Source of the DNA: Malaciobacter molluscorum LMG 25693
Lineage (GTDB): Bacteria; Campylobacterota; Campylobacteria; Campylobacterales; Arcobacteraceae
DNA: 64,000 bases
Direction of reading: 5' to 3'
Assembly: GCF_003544935.1 (NCBI RefSeq)
Contig: NZ_CP032098.1
Coordinates: 1,922,001-1,986,000 of the forward strand
Shown: positions 27,182 to 36,590 of the stretch, piece after piece
How positions within the stretch are numbered: position 1 is the stretch's first letter
Layout of the letters: the number at the start of each line of letters is the position of its first letter
Position numbers and translations under genes: made by a program
The notes under the pieces: model-generated
Database searches by the model: none
What the model was told of the DNA's origin: nothing
What the model saw: the letters and a program-made list of their open reading frames with translations, nothing else

Positions 27182-28311
27182 ATATTATTTGATTTACTTT
27201 GATCTATTGAATCTATAATCTTTTTAGCTCTTGCTTTCCATGTATGATATTTAATAAACTTTTCATAGGCATTTAAAGCTAGTTTTTCTCTTTTTTCTTT
27301 ATTAGAGATTAATTCATTTACTGCATTTTCCCAGGCAGTTATATCAGATGAATCCACAAGTAATGCACACTCATCATTTAGAGCTTCATATACAACTTTA
27401 AAATTAGAACAAACAATTGCTTTTTTTGAAGACATATATTCATAAAGTTTAATAGGAGACATATATTTACTAGAACGATTTCCCTCTTCATCACTTTGAT
27501 ATGGAGCTAATAATATATCGCACATATTTCTATATTTATATGTTTCTTTTGGTTCTACAAAACCATGAAATATAATATTAGACAATTTATTTTTATCTTT
27601 CCAGTAATCAATATCTTTTTGCTTGCCACCAATTATATGAAATATAGCATTTGGTATTTTTTGTGCTAATTGAATTATTATATCAATACCTCTACCCTTA
27701 AAAAGACTTCCAACATAACCAATTTGTATTTTTGTATTATCAATATTTATATTAGTTGATATATTTTCATTTGGTATTTTATTTGTTGCATTATTAGCTG
27801 CCAAAATTGAATTTAAAGATATATTACAGCTATTATTATACATTTTTCTTAATTCATTAGAATTTACTACAAGTTTTAAATTATTAACATTATTCTTCAT
27901 AAATTTATCAAAGAAAAAATTATTTACACCTTTTTCATTATAAGGTTCATGTTTTTCAAATAATGTAAAATAACCACTTTTTTGTGTTAAATAAAATGCA
28001 AACATATCATCTCTTCCATACACAATATCTGGATTTATTTTTTTTACAATATTTAAACATCTATAAGAATAAATTCTTTTCTTTAAATATTTAATATTTG
28101 GTGAAAAAACTTTTTTTAATTCAAAATTCTTTTCAACACCATAATATTCAAAAATATCACTTACATTTTTCTCTTCTAGCTTTTTAGTCCATGGGGCCAA
28201 AAGTATAACTTCATGACCTAAAGAGGCAAATGCATTACACATTTTCATTACATGAATACTATTTGCTGTTCTTGATGGAATAATTGATCTTGATATATAT
28301 GCTATTTTCAT
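27178..28311 (-). CDS. Glycosyltransferase family 4
   Basis: 377 residues. SRSIIPSRTANSIHVMKMCNAF near residue 7 (parts: SIIPSRTANSIHVMKM) is the N-terminal loop; IGYVGSLFKGRGIDIIIQLA near residue 196 (parts: GYVGSLFKGRGIDI) and LYEYMSSKKAIVCS near residue 287 make the donor site. It lies 7 bases downstream of the O-antigen ligase gene and is the last gene of the long minus-strand run from gltB. Donor sugar unknown. Confidence 0.83.
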   Translation of the reverse strand: MKIAYISRSIIPSRTANSIHVMKMCNAFASLGHEVILLAPWTKKLEEKNVSDIFEYYGVEKNFELKKVFSPNIKYLKKRIYSYRCLNIVKKINPDIVYGRDDMFAFYLTQKSGYFTLFEKHEPYNEKGVNNFFFDKFMKNNVNNLKLVVNSNELRKMYNNSCNISLNSILAANNATNKIPNENISTNINIDNTKIQIGYVGSLFKGRGIDIIIQLAQKIPNAIFHIIGGKQKDIDYWKDKNKLSNIIFHGFVEPKETYKYRNMCDILLAPYQSDEEGNRSSKYMSPIKLYEYMSSKKAIVCSNFKVVYEALNDECALLVDSSDITAWENAVNELISNKEKREKLALNAYEKFIKYHTWKARAKKIIDSIDQSKSNNI

Positions 28312-28318
28312 CTTTTCC

Positions 28319-29647
28319 CTATCTTGTAATTCCTATAATTAAAAATAAAATCACAAATATAATATATTTAAGAAGTAAATTTCCATTCATTTTATTATAT
28401 TTAATATTGTACTCTTTATTGGCAATCATTGCACTTATAAAAACGACAAACAAAGGTAGAGAAAATGTATCATACAACATACCAGGTAGCATAAAGACTA
28501 ACACTGCTAAAGTAAATATAATCATAATATCTTTCTTATCTTTTGTCGTATTTTTATAAGATAAAATTGAATATATTAAATAAATAAATCCAATCATTCC
28601 AACTAAACCAATTTGTAATAAAATCTGAGTATATACATTATGTGGTTTTGAAATTGAATCAATATATTTATGCTTTTCTGGTACAATTGCACGTACTTTA
28701 TCCATGTGATCACCTGTACCAACACCAAATAATAAATTTTCTTTTATAACATCTAAACTATATTTTGTAAAACCTATTCTTAATCCAACTGAAGTTTTGT
28801 AATTATCATCATTTATAATTTTTTCTATACTATTAATTGTTTGATTAACTCTATAATTTACAGTATTAGAATAATTATAAGTTAGAGTAGAAATAATACT
28901 TAAAATTATAATTGTTGAAGCCAATACTTTAACTATCTTTTTTCTAAAAGTTAACATTATTACAACTAAAATTATAAATATATATAAAACATAGCCTACT
29001 CTACTTGCAATAAAAGACATATTTATAGTTGCTGTTGTCATAAAAATTAAACTAAATATTTTAACTGCAGTTGAAACATGCTTTTTATTTAATAAATTAT
29101 AAAGTAATATTGCAATAACTAATGCTAATCCAACATTATGAGCTCCATGATTCATAAAAGGAGCAGGACTATAAGGAAAAGTTTTCCAAATTTCATATTT
29201 TCCAATATCAAATTCATAAGGCAATACACCAAAATGTATCAAATATGAAAAAATTTCTGCTGTAAACATACCAAAAACAAATGCAGCTACAATTCTCCAA
29301 ACATACCTAATATCAAGAAAAGATAAAAACATTAAAGGTAAAAGTAAATATTTAATTTTATCCATGTGTGATTTACCATATGCAATATTCTCAGTATATA
29401 ACATTCCAAAAGCATTTATTAAATAAAAGATCAAAAAAGCTTGAACTATTTTATTAGATAGTGCCTCTTTTAAATAAAACCAATAATCTCTTCTATACAA
29501 AAATAAAACAAGCATTGTAAAAAATAAAGAACTTTTTGCATTATTGTTAATTGGTATTAAAAAACTATAAATTACTAATAAATGATTTAACCAAAGGTTA
29601 ATTTTATTTTGTATCTCATCAGAAGGTGCTCTTAAAAATCTAAACAT
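28319..29647 (-). CDS. waaL: O-antigen ligase family protein
   Basis: 442 residues with about ten to twelve membrane segments. A large periplasmic loop (roughly 265-340) holds RIGFTKYSLDVIKENLLFGVGTGDH and KPHNVYTQILLQIGLVG (parts: LFGVGTGDH, PHNVYTQILLQIGL), the Wzy_C/WaaL signature with its conserved His. The enzyme joins O-chain from undecaprenyl diphosphate to lipid A-core. Polymerase (Wzy) activity cannot be excluded. I use the ATG at 29647, five bases after GAGGA, rather than a TTG four codons earlier. Confidence 0.82.
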   Translation of the reverse strand: MFRFLRAPSDEIQNKINLWLNHLLVIYSFLIPINNNAKSSLFFTMLVLFLYRRDYWFYLKEALSNKIVQAFLIFYLINAFGMLYTENIAYGKSHMDKIKYLLLPLMFLSFLDIRYVWRIVAAFVFGMFTAEIFSYLIHFGVLPYEFDIGKYEIWKTFPYSPAPFMNHGAHNVGLALVIAILLYNLLNKKHVSTAVKIFSLIFMTTATINMSFIASRVGYVLYIFIILVVIMLTFRKKIVKVLASTIIILSIISTLTYNYSNTVNYRVNQTINSIEKIINDDNYKTSVGLRIGFTKYSLDVIKENLLFGVGTGDHMDKVRAIVPEKHKYIDSISKPHNVYTQILLQIGLVGMIGFIYLIYSILSYKNTTKDKKDIMIIFTLAVLVFMLPGMLYDTFSLPLFVVFISAMIANKEYNIKYNKMNGNLLLKYIIFVILFLIIGITR

Positions 29648-30449
29648 TTTTATCCTCAAAATTTATGTTTTTATCTATTTTTAGATTATATAAACTATCA
29701 AATAGTATAAAAAATTTCTTAACATCTTTACCTAAAAACTTTTTAATGAAATTAATTTTACTTAATGCAATTAAAATAGATATTTTATTAGCAAGTTTTT
29801 GAAGTCTTTTTTTAAAATCATAATTTTTTGTATTTTCTATATATCTATTAATAAAAAGTTCATAATTTATTTCAACTTTAGCTCTAATTTTTGTTAAAGA
29901 TAATAAAAAAAGTAAAAAATCTCTAAATTGTAAAGTTTTTAAATCAATTGAATCATCAAAACTATCTTCTAAATCAATTGAATAAATTTTATCATCTTTA
30001 AAAGTTAAATTTCTTGCTTGTGCTCCACCATGATATTGTTTTTTATTATGTATCAAAGAAATTGCATCAATTGATTTTATAATATAAAAATCAATTTTCT
30101 CTTGCGCTGCATCTTTTTTTCGAATAAAAGAGTTTATATTTTTACCACTATCTTCTAAAACAAAAAAATTATTATTTTTAAAAACTACATTTGGAACAGG
30201 AATATTTAATTTTTTAAACTCTTCTAGTTTTGTACACTCAAACTCAAGAGCTTGTATTGCACTTTTTTCTTGAACTGGAGTAATAAGTTCTAAATTAAAT
30301 AATTTATAATAAATTTTATGAGATATTGAAGATTTGGTAGGTCTTGCTTTTTTTAACCAATATTTTTTTTCATTATAAAAAAAAGAAGTAATTTCAGAAG
30401 AGCTTTTTGTATATTCATTTAAAACAAAATCATTAAAATTTTCATGCAT
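29640..30449 (-). CDS. Kinase-fold protein with HGGAQxRN loop (LPS kinase-like)
   Basis: 269 residues. KYWLKKAR (29-36) carries the candidate ATP Lys; EFECTKLEEFKKLNIPVPNV is helix C; HGGAQARNL (140-148) replaces the usual HxDxxxxN loop, with Gly142 where Asp is expected; SIDLEDSF gives Asp159. This loop type recurs in bacterial BUD32/InaA-like proteins of surface-glycan loci. It overlaps dgkA at its start and waaL at its end, so function with LPS is likely, but catalysis is unproven. Confidence 0.6.
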   Translation of the reverse strand: MHENFNDFVLNEYTKSSSEITSFFYNEKKYWLKKARPTKSSISHKIYYKLFNLELITPVQEKSAIQALEFECTKLEEFKKLNIPVPNVVFKNNNFFVLEDSGKNINSFIRKKDAAQEKIDFYIIKSIDAISLIHNKKQYHGGAQARNLTFKDDKIYSIDLEDSFDDSIDLKTLQFRDFLLFLLSLTKIRAKVEINYELFINRYIENTKNYDFKKRLQKLANKISILIALSKINFIKKFLGKDVKKFFILFDSLYNLKIDKNINFEDKNV

Positions 30450-30813
30450 ATAAAATCACCATAATCCAACAAATTATATGTAAACTTATACAAAACATTA
30501 CAGCGGTTGAACCTATGTCTTTTGCAGTTTTAGCCAATGGTGCATACTCTTTTGTAACTAAATCAACAACATTTTCAATTGCTGAATTTAATAGTTCAAC
30601 TATTAAAACTAATACTCCTGTTACTAAAAGAATTAATTTATTAGTAAAAGATACATCAATTACAATAATACTAATAATTATAAAAATAGCAAACAAAAGT
30701 TCAAGCTTAAAAGAGTTCTCAGTTTTTAAAACATGAAATAACCCACTTAATGCATATTTAGTATTTTTAAAAAGATTATATTTTGGTTTATTATTCATAT
30801 TTATTTCTATCAT
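30442..30813 (-). CDS. dgkA: Diacylglycerol kinase
   Basis: 123-residue inner-membrane protein with three membrane segments. VELLNSAIENVVDLV near residue 72 and AKTAKDIGSTAVMF near residue 93 are the DgkA active-site signature. It rephosphorylates diacylglycerol, here a by-product of envelope synthesis. Two start codons are possible: the ATG used, or an ATG five codons later; neither has a strong ribosome site and the gene overlaps the upstream acyltransferase. Confidence 0.92.
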   Translation of the reverse strand: MIEINMNNKPKYNLFKNTKYALSGLFHVLKTENSFKLELLFAIFIIISIIVIDVSFTNKLILLVTGVLVLIVELLNSAIENVVDLVTKEYAPLAKTAKDIGSTAVMFCISLHIICWIMVILYA

Positions 30814-31708
30814 ACAAATTTTTATAATATTTTTTCCATCTTTTATGTTGCCAAAACCATAAATGAGGATATTCTAAAATCTGTTTTTCTATTAAATCTG
30901 ATTGCATTTGTGTTAACTCTTTAATATGATCTTCTGTTTTAAAATTTATATTTTTACAATCGATCATATCTCCAACTTTTAAAGTATAATCCCTAAAATC
31001 ATTCATCACACAAAATATTGGAATAATAACAGCATCAAATTTTAAGCCTAATCTAGCTGTAGCATCAGTTGCCATTACTTTTTTATCAAAAAATTGAATT
31101 TCTATACCATTTTTCATATGTTGATCTATAACTAAGGCAACTGCTTTTTTCTCTTTAAATGCTTTTAACATACCTTTTGCAGCAGATTTTTTTTCTAACA
31201 TTGTAATATTATTTCTATCTCTTGCTCTTTCGTACATATCATTAATATATGGATTATCCATTTTTCTATTTACTACTGCCAATTTTCCATACTTTAAAGC
31301 AACATAAGGTAAAGCTATTTCCCATCCACCATAATGAGCTGTTATGTAAATTATTTTTCGATTATCTTTAATTGCATTTAAAATAACTTCTTCATTTTCA
31401 ATATTGGCTTTACTAATTAACTTTTCTTTTGATATATGTTGATTTTCAACAAACTCATATAAATTAAAAAGTAAAGATTTATAAGAAGTAAAAATTATCT
31501 CATCTTTTTTCTCTTTACTTATAGAATCACCATAAACCAAATCCAAATTCACATTTGCAATATGTAAGTGCTCTTTATTAAATCTATTAGCCAAATATGC
31601 AATAAATATTAATATCTGTTTTGCAATAAATTTAGGAGTTATTAATATTATAAATTTAAAAATGTTATATAAAATATATCTATAATAATCCTTAATTTTT
31701 CTCTTCAT
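30791..31708 (-). CDS. Lipid A acyltransferase (LpxL/HtrB family)
   Basis: 305 residues with one N-terminal membrane segment (about 10-33). TAHYGGWEIALPY near residue 124 carries the HX4E catalytic dyad of late lipid A acyltransferases; VVNRKMDNPY and ALVIDQHMKNG are further family blocks. It transfers a secondary acyl chain to Kdo-lipid A. It overlaps waaC by 17 bases and dgkA by 23, so the three are one unit. Chain length specificity is not predictable. Confidence 0.88.
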   Translation of the reverse strand: MKRKIKDYYRYILYNIFKFIILITPKFIAKQILIFIAYLANRFNKEHLHIANVNLDLVYGDSISKEKKDEIIFTSYKSLLFNLYEFVENQHISKEKLISKANIENEEVILNAIKDNRKIIYITAHYGGWEIALPYVALKYGKLAVVNRKMDNPYINDMYERARDRNNITMLEKKSAAKGMLKAFKEKKAVALVIDQHMKNGIEIQFFDKKVMATDATARLGLKFDAVIIPIFCVMNDFRDYTLKVGDMIDCKNINFKTEDHIKELTQMQSDLIEKQILEYPHLWFWQHKRWKKYYKNLYDRNKYE

Positions 31709-32717
31709 AAAGAATTTCCTTTGCTACTTTGACAATACTACTTTCATCTATATCTTTAATTGAGAAATCATTCTTATCCAATTTATATGGATTTACTTTT
31801 GAATTTGACTCAATAATTTTATTAATTTTTGTTTCATATGTATTTCTATATCCGGGAGTATTCCCAAATAGAGTTATTGAAGGAATATTTAAAGCCCAAG
31901 CCATATGTGTAGGACCAGTGTCATTCCCTACTACTAAATCAACTTTAGAAATAAGCGCTTTTAAACTATTTAAATCTATTTTAGGAAGCATTTTAGCATT
32001 AGTAGTATTTTTTTCTAAATAATTTGCAATATCTTTTTCTACTTCACTTCCCCAAGCTATTAAAAATTTTTCATCTATAGAATTTATTATTTTAACAAAT
32101 TTTTCTTTAGAATACATCTTGCTAGGCCAACTTGCCCCAACTATTAATAGAATATTCTTTTTTGTATTACTTAAATAGTCATATATCTTTTTATCTTCAT
32201 CTTTAAAAAATAAAAAAGGCTCTTTATTTAAAATATCTTCTTTTCTAATATTAAAATCAAATGGTTCTGACATTATTTTTGCATTTCTATCTATTACATT
32301 TGAATCATAAGAGATTAAGACTTTTTGCTTATAAAAATTAACAGCAAATTTTTCTCTGATTGAATCTTTTGAAAAACCTACAACATTTTTACCTAAAAGT
32401 CTTGATACTATTGCTGATTTTATTAAACCCTGTGCATCAATAATTAAATCATAATTATGTTTTGAATAATTTTTAATTAATTTAAGTTGAGTAAAAATCT
32501 CTTTTTTATCTTTTTTTATACTTTTTAGATTTAATGTATATATATTATCAATATGAGGATTATTTTCTAAAACTTTAGAAAAAGCTTTTTCAACGAACCA
32601 ATCAATTTGAATATTTGGATAATGTTTTTTTATAAATTGTAAAGCGACCATCGAATGGATAATATCACCCATAGCAGATAGCTTAATAATAGCTATTTTA
32701 TTCATCTTCCCTATCAT
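31692..32717 (-). CDS. waaC: LPS heptosyltransferase I
   Basis: 341 residues, GT9. AIIKLSAMGDIIHSM near residue 8 is the WaaC-type start (SAMGDxxHxxP), IDAQGLIKSAIVSRLLG near residue 93 is typical of heptosyltransferase I, and VVGNDTGPTHMAWAL near residue 256 binds ADP-heptose. It adds the first heptose to Kdo. The first ATG overlaps the gppA stop (ATGA); an internal ATG four codons on is also possible. Confidence 0.92.
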   Translation of the reverse strand: MIGKMNKIAIIKLSAMGDIIHSMVALQFIKKHYPNIQIDWFVEKAFSKVLENNPHIDNIYTLNLKSIKKDKKEIFTQLKLIKNYSKHNYDLIIDAQGLIKSAIVSRLLGKNVVGFSKDSIREKFAVNFYKQKVLISYDSNVIDRNAKIMSEPFDFNIRKEDILNKEPFLFFKDEDKKIYDYLSNTKKNILLIVGASWPSKMYSKEKFVKIINSIDEKFLIAWGSEVEKDIANYLEKNTTNAKMLPKIDLNSLKALISKVDLVVGNDTGPTHMAWALNIPSITLFGNTPGYRNTYETKINKIIESNSKVNPYKLDKNDFSIKDIDESSIVKVAKEILYEEKN

Positions 32718-34183
32718 AAAATTTCTATATTTAAATTATTTGGTTTTTCTAACTTATCCAAAGAAGATTCAATTAAAAAAGAGTATTCTGGTAATTTAAT
32801 ATTCAATGTTTCACCATCTAACTCATATTCAACTTTTGGTTTAGAAAAATCTTGATTTATCATAAGATTTAAAGATATCATAAAAGACATCCACTGCATT
32901 GTTTCTAAACTTGGCAACAACTCTTTGTATTCAAATAAATCTTTTTTTGTTGGTAATGATTTTTTAGAAAATTTAATAGTATGAGCCACTATAACTCTTG
33001 AAGTATGTAGAAAGTCATAATTTAACCCATTTAAAATAAAATTAAATGCATTATCATTTACTTTATAAAAATTAAGTGTTGTTCCTATTGAATGTAATTT
33101 TGAAGCAACAATCAAAAATGTTTTAAATTTATCATCCAAATTATGTAAAGGTTTTAATACTTCAAATATTTTAGCAGCATTATTACCAAAATAAGCACTT
33201 TGATTACTATCAACTTCAAATCTATCTAGTAAAGAACGCACACTAACATTAAAATTTGAAGGAAATTTATGATTAGAATTTCTCAATAAATCACAAAGAT
33301 AAACACCTTCTCTTACACCAACTCCGGATGTAATTACTTTTTCTATTTTTAACTCTTCTAATATGGCATTAAAAATAAAAGTACCCTCTTTTATAGTATC
33401 AAATCTATCTTTTTTTATTCCCAACGCTTTTAATTCATCACTATTGTTCGCATTGATAATTCTACTTATTAAATCTTTTTGTTCTTGGACAGTATAAGTA
33501 TATCCATGAAGAACATCCAAATTATAAGATCTATTTTTCATTATTACTTTTGTAACAGCTCTAATACTTCCACCAATTCCAACGGCAACTTTTGGAATAT
33601 CAATACCTAATTCAAAAATTTTTTCAATATTCTTTTTTATATATTCTTTGGCTTCTTTAATATTACCTTTTCCAAAAAATATTTCATTTAATCGAACAGT
33701 TCCTATATCTAAAGATATTGTCTTTTGAATTACTGCATCTTTAATAAAGCAAAATTCAGTAGAACCTCCACCAATATCTATAGTTACAAATTCATTATTA
33801 TGAAGAAGATTTAATGCAGCAACACCGCCATAATAAGCCTCTTTTTCTCCATTAATAATTTTTATACTTAACCCTAACTCTTTTTTTACTCTCGTTAAAA
33901 AAACTTTTGAATTTGGTGCATCACGAAGTGCAGATGTAGCAACACAAATCACTTTTCTTGACTTAAGTGATTTTGAAATATTTAAAAAAGATTTTAATGA
34001 ATTAAAAGCTCTTTGCATTGGCAATTCCTGAAGGTTACCGTTATTTTCATAACAACCTTCAGAAATCTTAACTCTACTTTTTGTTTCATTTATTAAATGA
34101 AACGCAAATCTACTACTTTTTTGTAATACAACCATACGCATTGAGTTAGACCCAATGTCAATAATAGTTGTAATCTTTGCCAT
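32714..34183 (-). CDS. Ppx/GppA family phosphatase
   Basis: 489 residues. IDIGSNSMRMV (8-18) and TIDIGGGSTEF near residue 136 are the two phosphate-binding loops of the actin-like Ppx/GppA fold; GVREGVYLCDLL near residue 288 is also typical. The C-terminal 180 residues form the HD-like domain of longer GppA proteins. It hydrolyses polyphosphate or pppGpp; which one is not decidable. It lies one base after the ferredoxin gene and is coupled to waaC. Confidence 0.9.
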   Translation of the reverse strand: MAKITTIIDIGSNSMRMVVLQKSSRFAFHLINETKSRVKISEGCYENNGNLQELPMQRAFNSLKSFLNISKSLKSRKVICVATSALRDAPNSKVFLTRVKKELGLSIKIINGEKEAYYGGVAALNLLHNNEFVTIDIGGGSTEFCFIKDAVIQKTISLDIGTVRLNEIFFGKGNIKEAKEYIKKNIEKIFELGIDIPKVAVGIGGSIRAVTKVIMKNRSYNLDVLHGYTYTVQEQKDLISRIINANNSDELKALGIKKDRFDTIKEGTFIFNAILEELKIEKVITSGVGVREGVYLCDLLRNSNHKFPSNFNVSVRSLLDRFEVDSNQSAYFGNNAAKIFEVLKPLHNLDDKFKTFLIVASKLHSIGTTLNFYKVNDNAFNFILNGLNYDFLHTSRVIVAHTIKFSKKSLPTKKDLFEYKELLPSLETMQWMSFMISLNLMINQDFSKPKVEYELDGETLNIKLPEYSFLIESSLDKLEKPNNLNIEIL

Positions 34184-34184
34184 T

Positions 34185-34442
<258 letters not shown>

Positions 34443-34484
34443 CTACCTAATCCTAAGTTGAAATATTTATGTTGGATTTATAAC

Positions 34485-35213
34485 CTAAAGTTTATTAATA
34501 GTATCTTTAACTAGATTAAAAATATGGGTATTTTTAGCAACAATTAAGAATTCATCATTTTTATACACATTTAAATCACTACATATATATAAAGCTGCAG
34601 CAATATCAAACTCACGAATTTTACCTATAAATAGTACAAATTTATAATTTCTTGCATCACATAAACTTAATGCAATTGCACCTAAGCTTCTAAATTTTAT
34701 ATTATGTTTATACAATTGTTCGCAAATCTTAGGATTTGTATAAGCTCTTTCTATAACAGCAAATTTTGCACTATTAATAGTAAAAATATCAATCTCTTTG
34801 TTTGTTTTTAAATCAATTTTAGTTAATTTTTTATATTTAGTTTTATAAGTTAAAATTCCAGTTGAAAGATTACATACTACTCCCGCAATTACTTCATTAT
34901 TTTCTTGTAAAGCTACAGATGTACCAAAATATGGCAAGTCAGATGAAATATTATCACTTCCATCTATTGGATCAATTATTATTTTTTTATTTGTATTTGA
35001 AAAAATATATCCACTCTCCTCTGAATAAATAGAACCATACTTTTTTAAATGCAATATAAATATTTCTTCAGCCTTAAAATCAATATTTAGAGTTTTATCT
35101 CCTCCAAAACCAACTTTTCCACTATAATTTAAATCATCAGTTGATATATGAGTATTAATATACTCATATATCTGTTTATTTGCTTTAATACAATCACTAA
35201 TAAAATCAGTCAT
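34485..35213 (-). CDS. Inositol monophosphatase family protein
   Basis: 242 residues. YSEESGYIF near residue 78 supplies a metal-binding Glu, DPIDGSDNISSDLPYFGTSVAL near residue 97 (parts: DPIDGSDN, PYFGTSVAL) is the family metal site, and REFDIAAALYIC near residue 209 is the C-terminal signature. The substrate may be inositol phosphate, histidinol phosphate, PAP or fructose bisphosphate; the sequence does not tell. Its ATG overlaps the gltD stop (TAATG). Confidence 0.88.
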   Translation of the reverse strand: MTDFISDCIKANKQIYEYINTHISTDDLNYSGKVGFGGDKTLNIDFKAEEIFILHLKKYGSIYSEESGYIFSNTNKKIIIDPIDGSDNISSDLPYFGTSVALQENNEVIAGVVCNLSTGILTYKTKYKKLTKIDLKTNKEIDIFTINSAKFAVIERAYTNPKICEQLYKHNIKFRSLGAIALSLCDARNYKFVLFIGKIREFDIAAALYICSDLNVYKNDEFLIVAKNTHIFNLVKDTINKL

Positions 35214-36589
35214 TATGAAAGTGCTTTTATTATCTCTTTCGCTGCTTCTCTACCATCTGCAGCTGCTGTAACAGCAAGGTGAGCACCTCTTCTACAATCT
35301 CCACCTGCATAATATCTATCATTTGAAGTTTTAAAGTTATCATCAACAACAATTCCACCCCATGAATTTGTTTCTATATTCATCTGTTTTAAAAACGAAG
35401 GAACTTCAGGAGAAAAACCTAATGCCATAATAATTACATCAGCTTCTTCAAAATATTCACTTCCTTCTACTATTTCAACTCTTTGTCTTCCAGATTCATC
35501 TGGTTCACTTAAAGTTGTTTCTTGAAGTTCAATAGCCACTGCTTTTTTATTTTCAACTTTAATAGACTTTGGAGAAACATTAAAAATATATTCAACACCT
35601 TCTTCTTTAGCATTTATAACCTCTTTTTTACTTCCTGGCATATTTGCTTCATCTCTTCTATATAAGCATTTAACTGTTTTTGCTTTTTCTCTTACTGATG
35701 TTCGAACACAGTCCATAGCTGTATCTCCACCACCAATTACAATTACATTTTTATCTTTTACATCAATAAAATCTTCAACTTTTTGTCCAAAATTTCTTTT
35801 TTGAATTCTTTTCAAAAAGTCAATTGCTAAATGAACATTATCAGCATCTTCTCCAGGAACTTTTGCCTTTCTACCTAATGTTGCACCAATTCCTAAAAAT
35901 ACAGCATCAAACTCTTTTTCTAAATCTGAAATAGATTTATCTTTTCCAATTTCACAATTTACATGAAGTCTCATACCAGCTTCTAATAGCCAATTAATTC
36001 TTCTATCAACTACATTTTTGTCAAGTTTAAAACCTGGAATACCATATGTTAAAAGTCCACCAGCTTTATCATCTCTTTCAAACATTTCAACTGCAATACC
36101 TTTTCTTAGTAAAAATGTAGCAGCAGAAATTCCAGCAGGTCCAGAACCAATAATTGCAACTTTTTTATTTAAACTAATTGGAGCAAATTTAGGTTTTAAT
36201 CCTTGTTCAAAACCAATTTCATTAATATGAGTTTCAATAGCACCAATAGATACAGCACCATGTCCAGTATTTAAAGAACAATCACCTTCACATAATACAT
36301 CGTGAGGACAAATTTTTCCTAAGATTTCAGGAAATGGAGAAGTTTCATTTGATAAAGCAAATGCTAATTCTAAATTTTTTTCAGCAGTCTGTTTTAACCA
36401 TGCTGGAATAAAATTATGTAATGGACATTTAGAATGACAGTAAGGATCACCACACTGCATACATCTATCTGCTTGTTCTTTTGCTTTATTTTGTCCAAAT
36501 ACTTCATAAACTTCATTAAAATCTTTTAATCTTTGTAAAACATCTCTTTTATTTGGATTAACTCTTTCAAACTTTGTAAAATTTAACAT
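35213..36589 (-). CDS. gltD: Glutamate synthase small subunit
   Basis: 458 residues. The N-terminal CMQCGDPYCHSKCPLHN binds Fe-S clusters, IIGSGPAGISAA near residue 146 binds FAD and VIGGGDTAMDC near residue 284 binds NADPH. It passes electrons to GltB. I use the ATG at 36589 because the GGAG in the final gltB codons sits correctly before it and the protein then begins at the conserved start. It forms an operon with gltB. Confidence 0.96.
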   Translation of the reverse strand: MLNFTKFERVNPNKRDVLQRLKDFNEVYEVFGQNKAKEQADRCMQCGDPYCHSKCPLHNFIPAWLKQTAEKNLELAFALSNETSPFPEILGKICPHDVLCEGDCSLNTGHGAVSIGAIETHINEIGFEQGLKPKFAPISLNKKVAIIGSGPAGISAATFLLRKGIAVEMFERDDKAGGLLTYGIPGFKLDKNVVDRRINWLLEAGMRLHVNCEIGKDKSISDLEKEFDAVFLGIGATLGRKAKVPGEDADNVHLAIDFLKRIQKRNFGQKVEDFIDVKDKNVIVIGGGDTAMDCVRTSVREKAKTVKCLYRRDEANMPGSKKEVINAKEEGVEYIFNVSPKSIKVENKKAVAIELQETTLSEPDESGRQRVEIVEGSEYFEEADVIIMALGFSPEVPSFLKQMNIETNSWGGIVVDDNFKTSNDRYYAGGDCRRGAHLAVTAAADGREAAKEIIKALS

Positions 36590-36590
36590 T

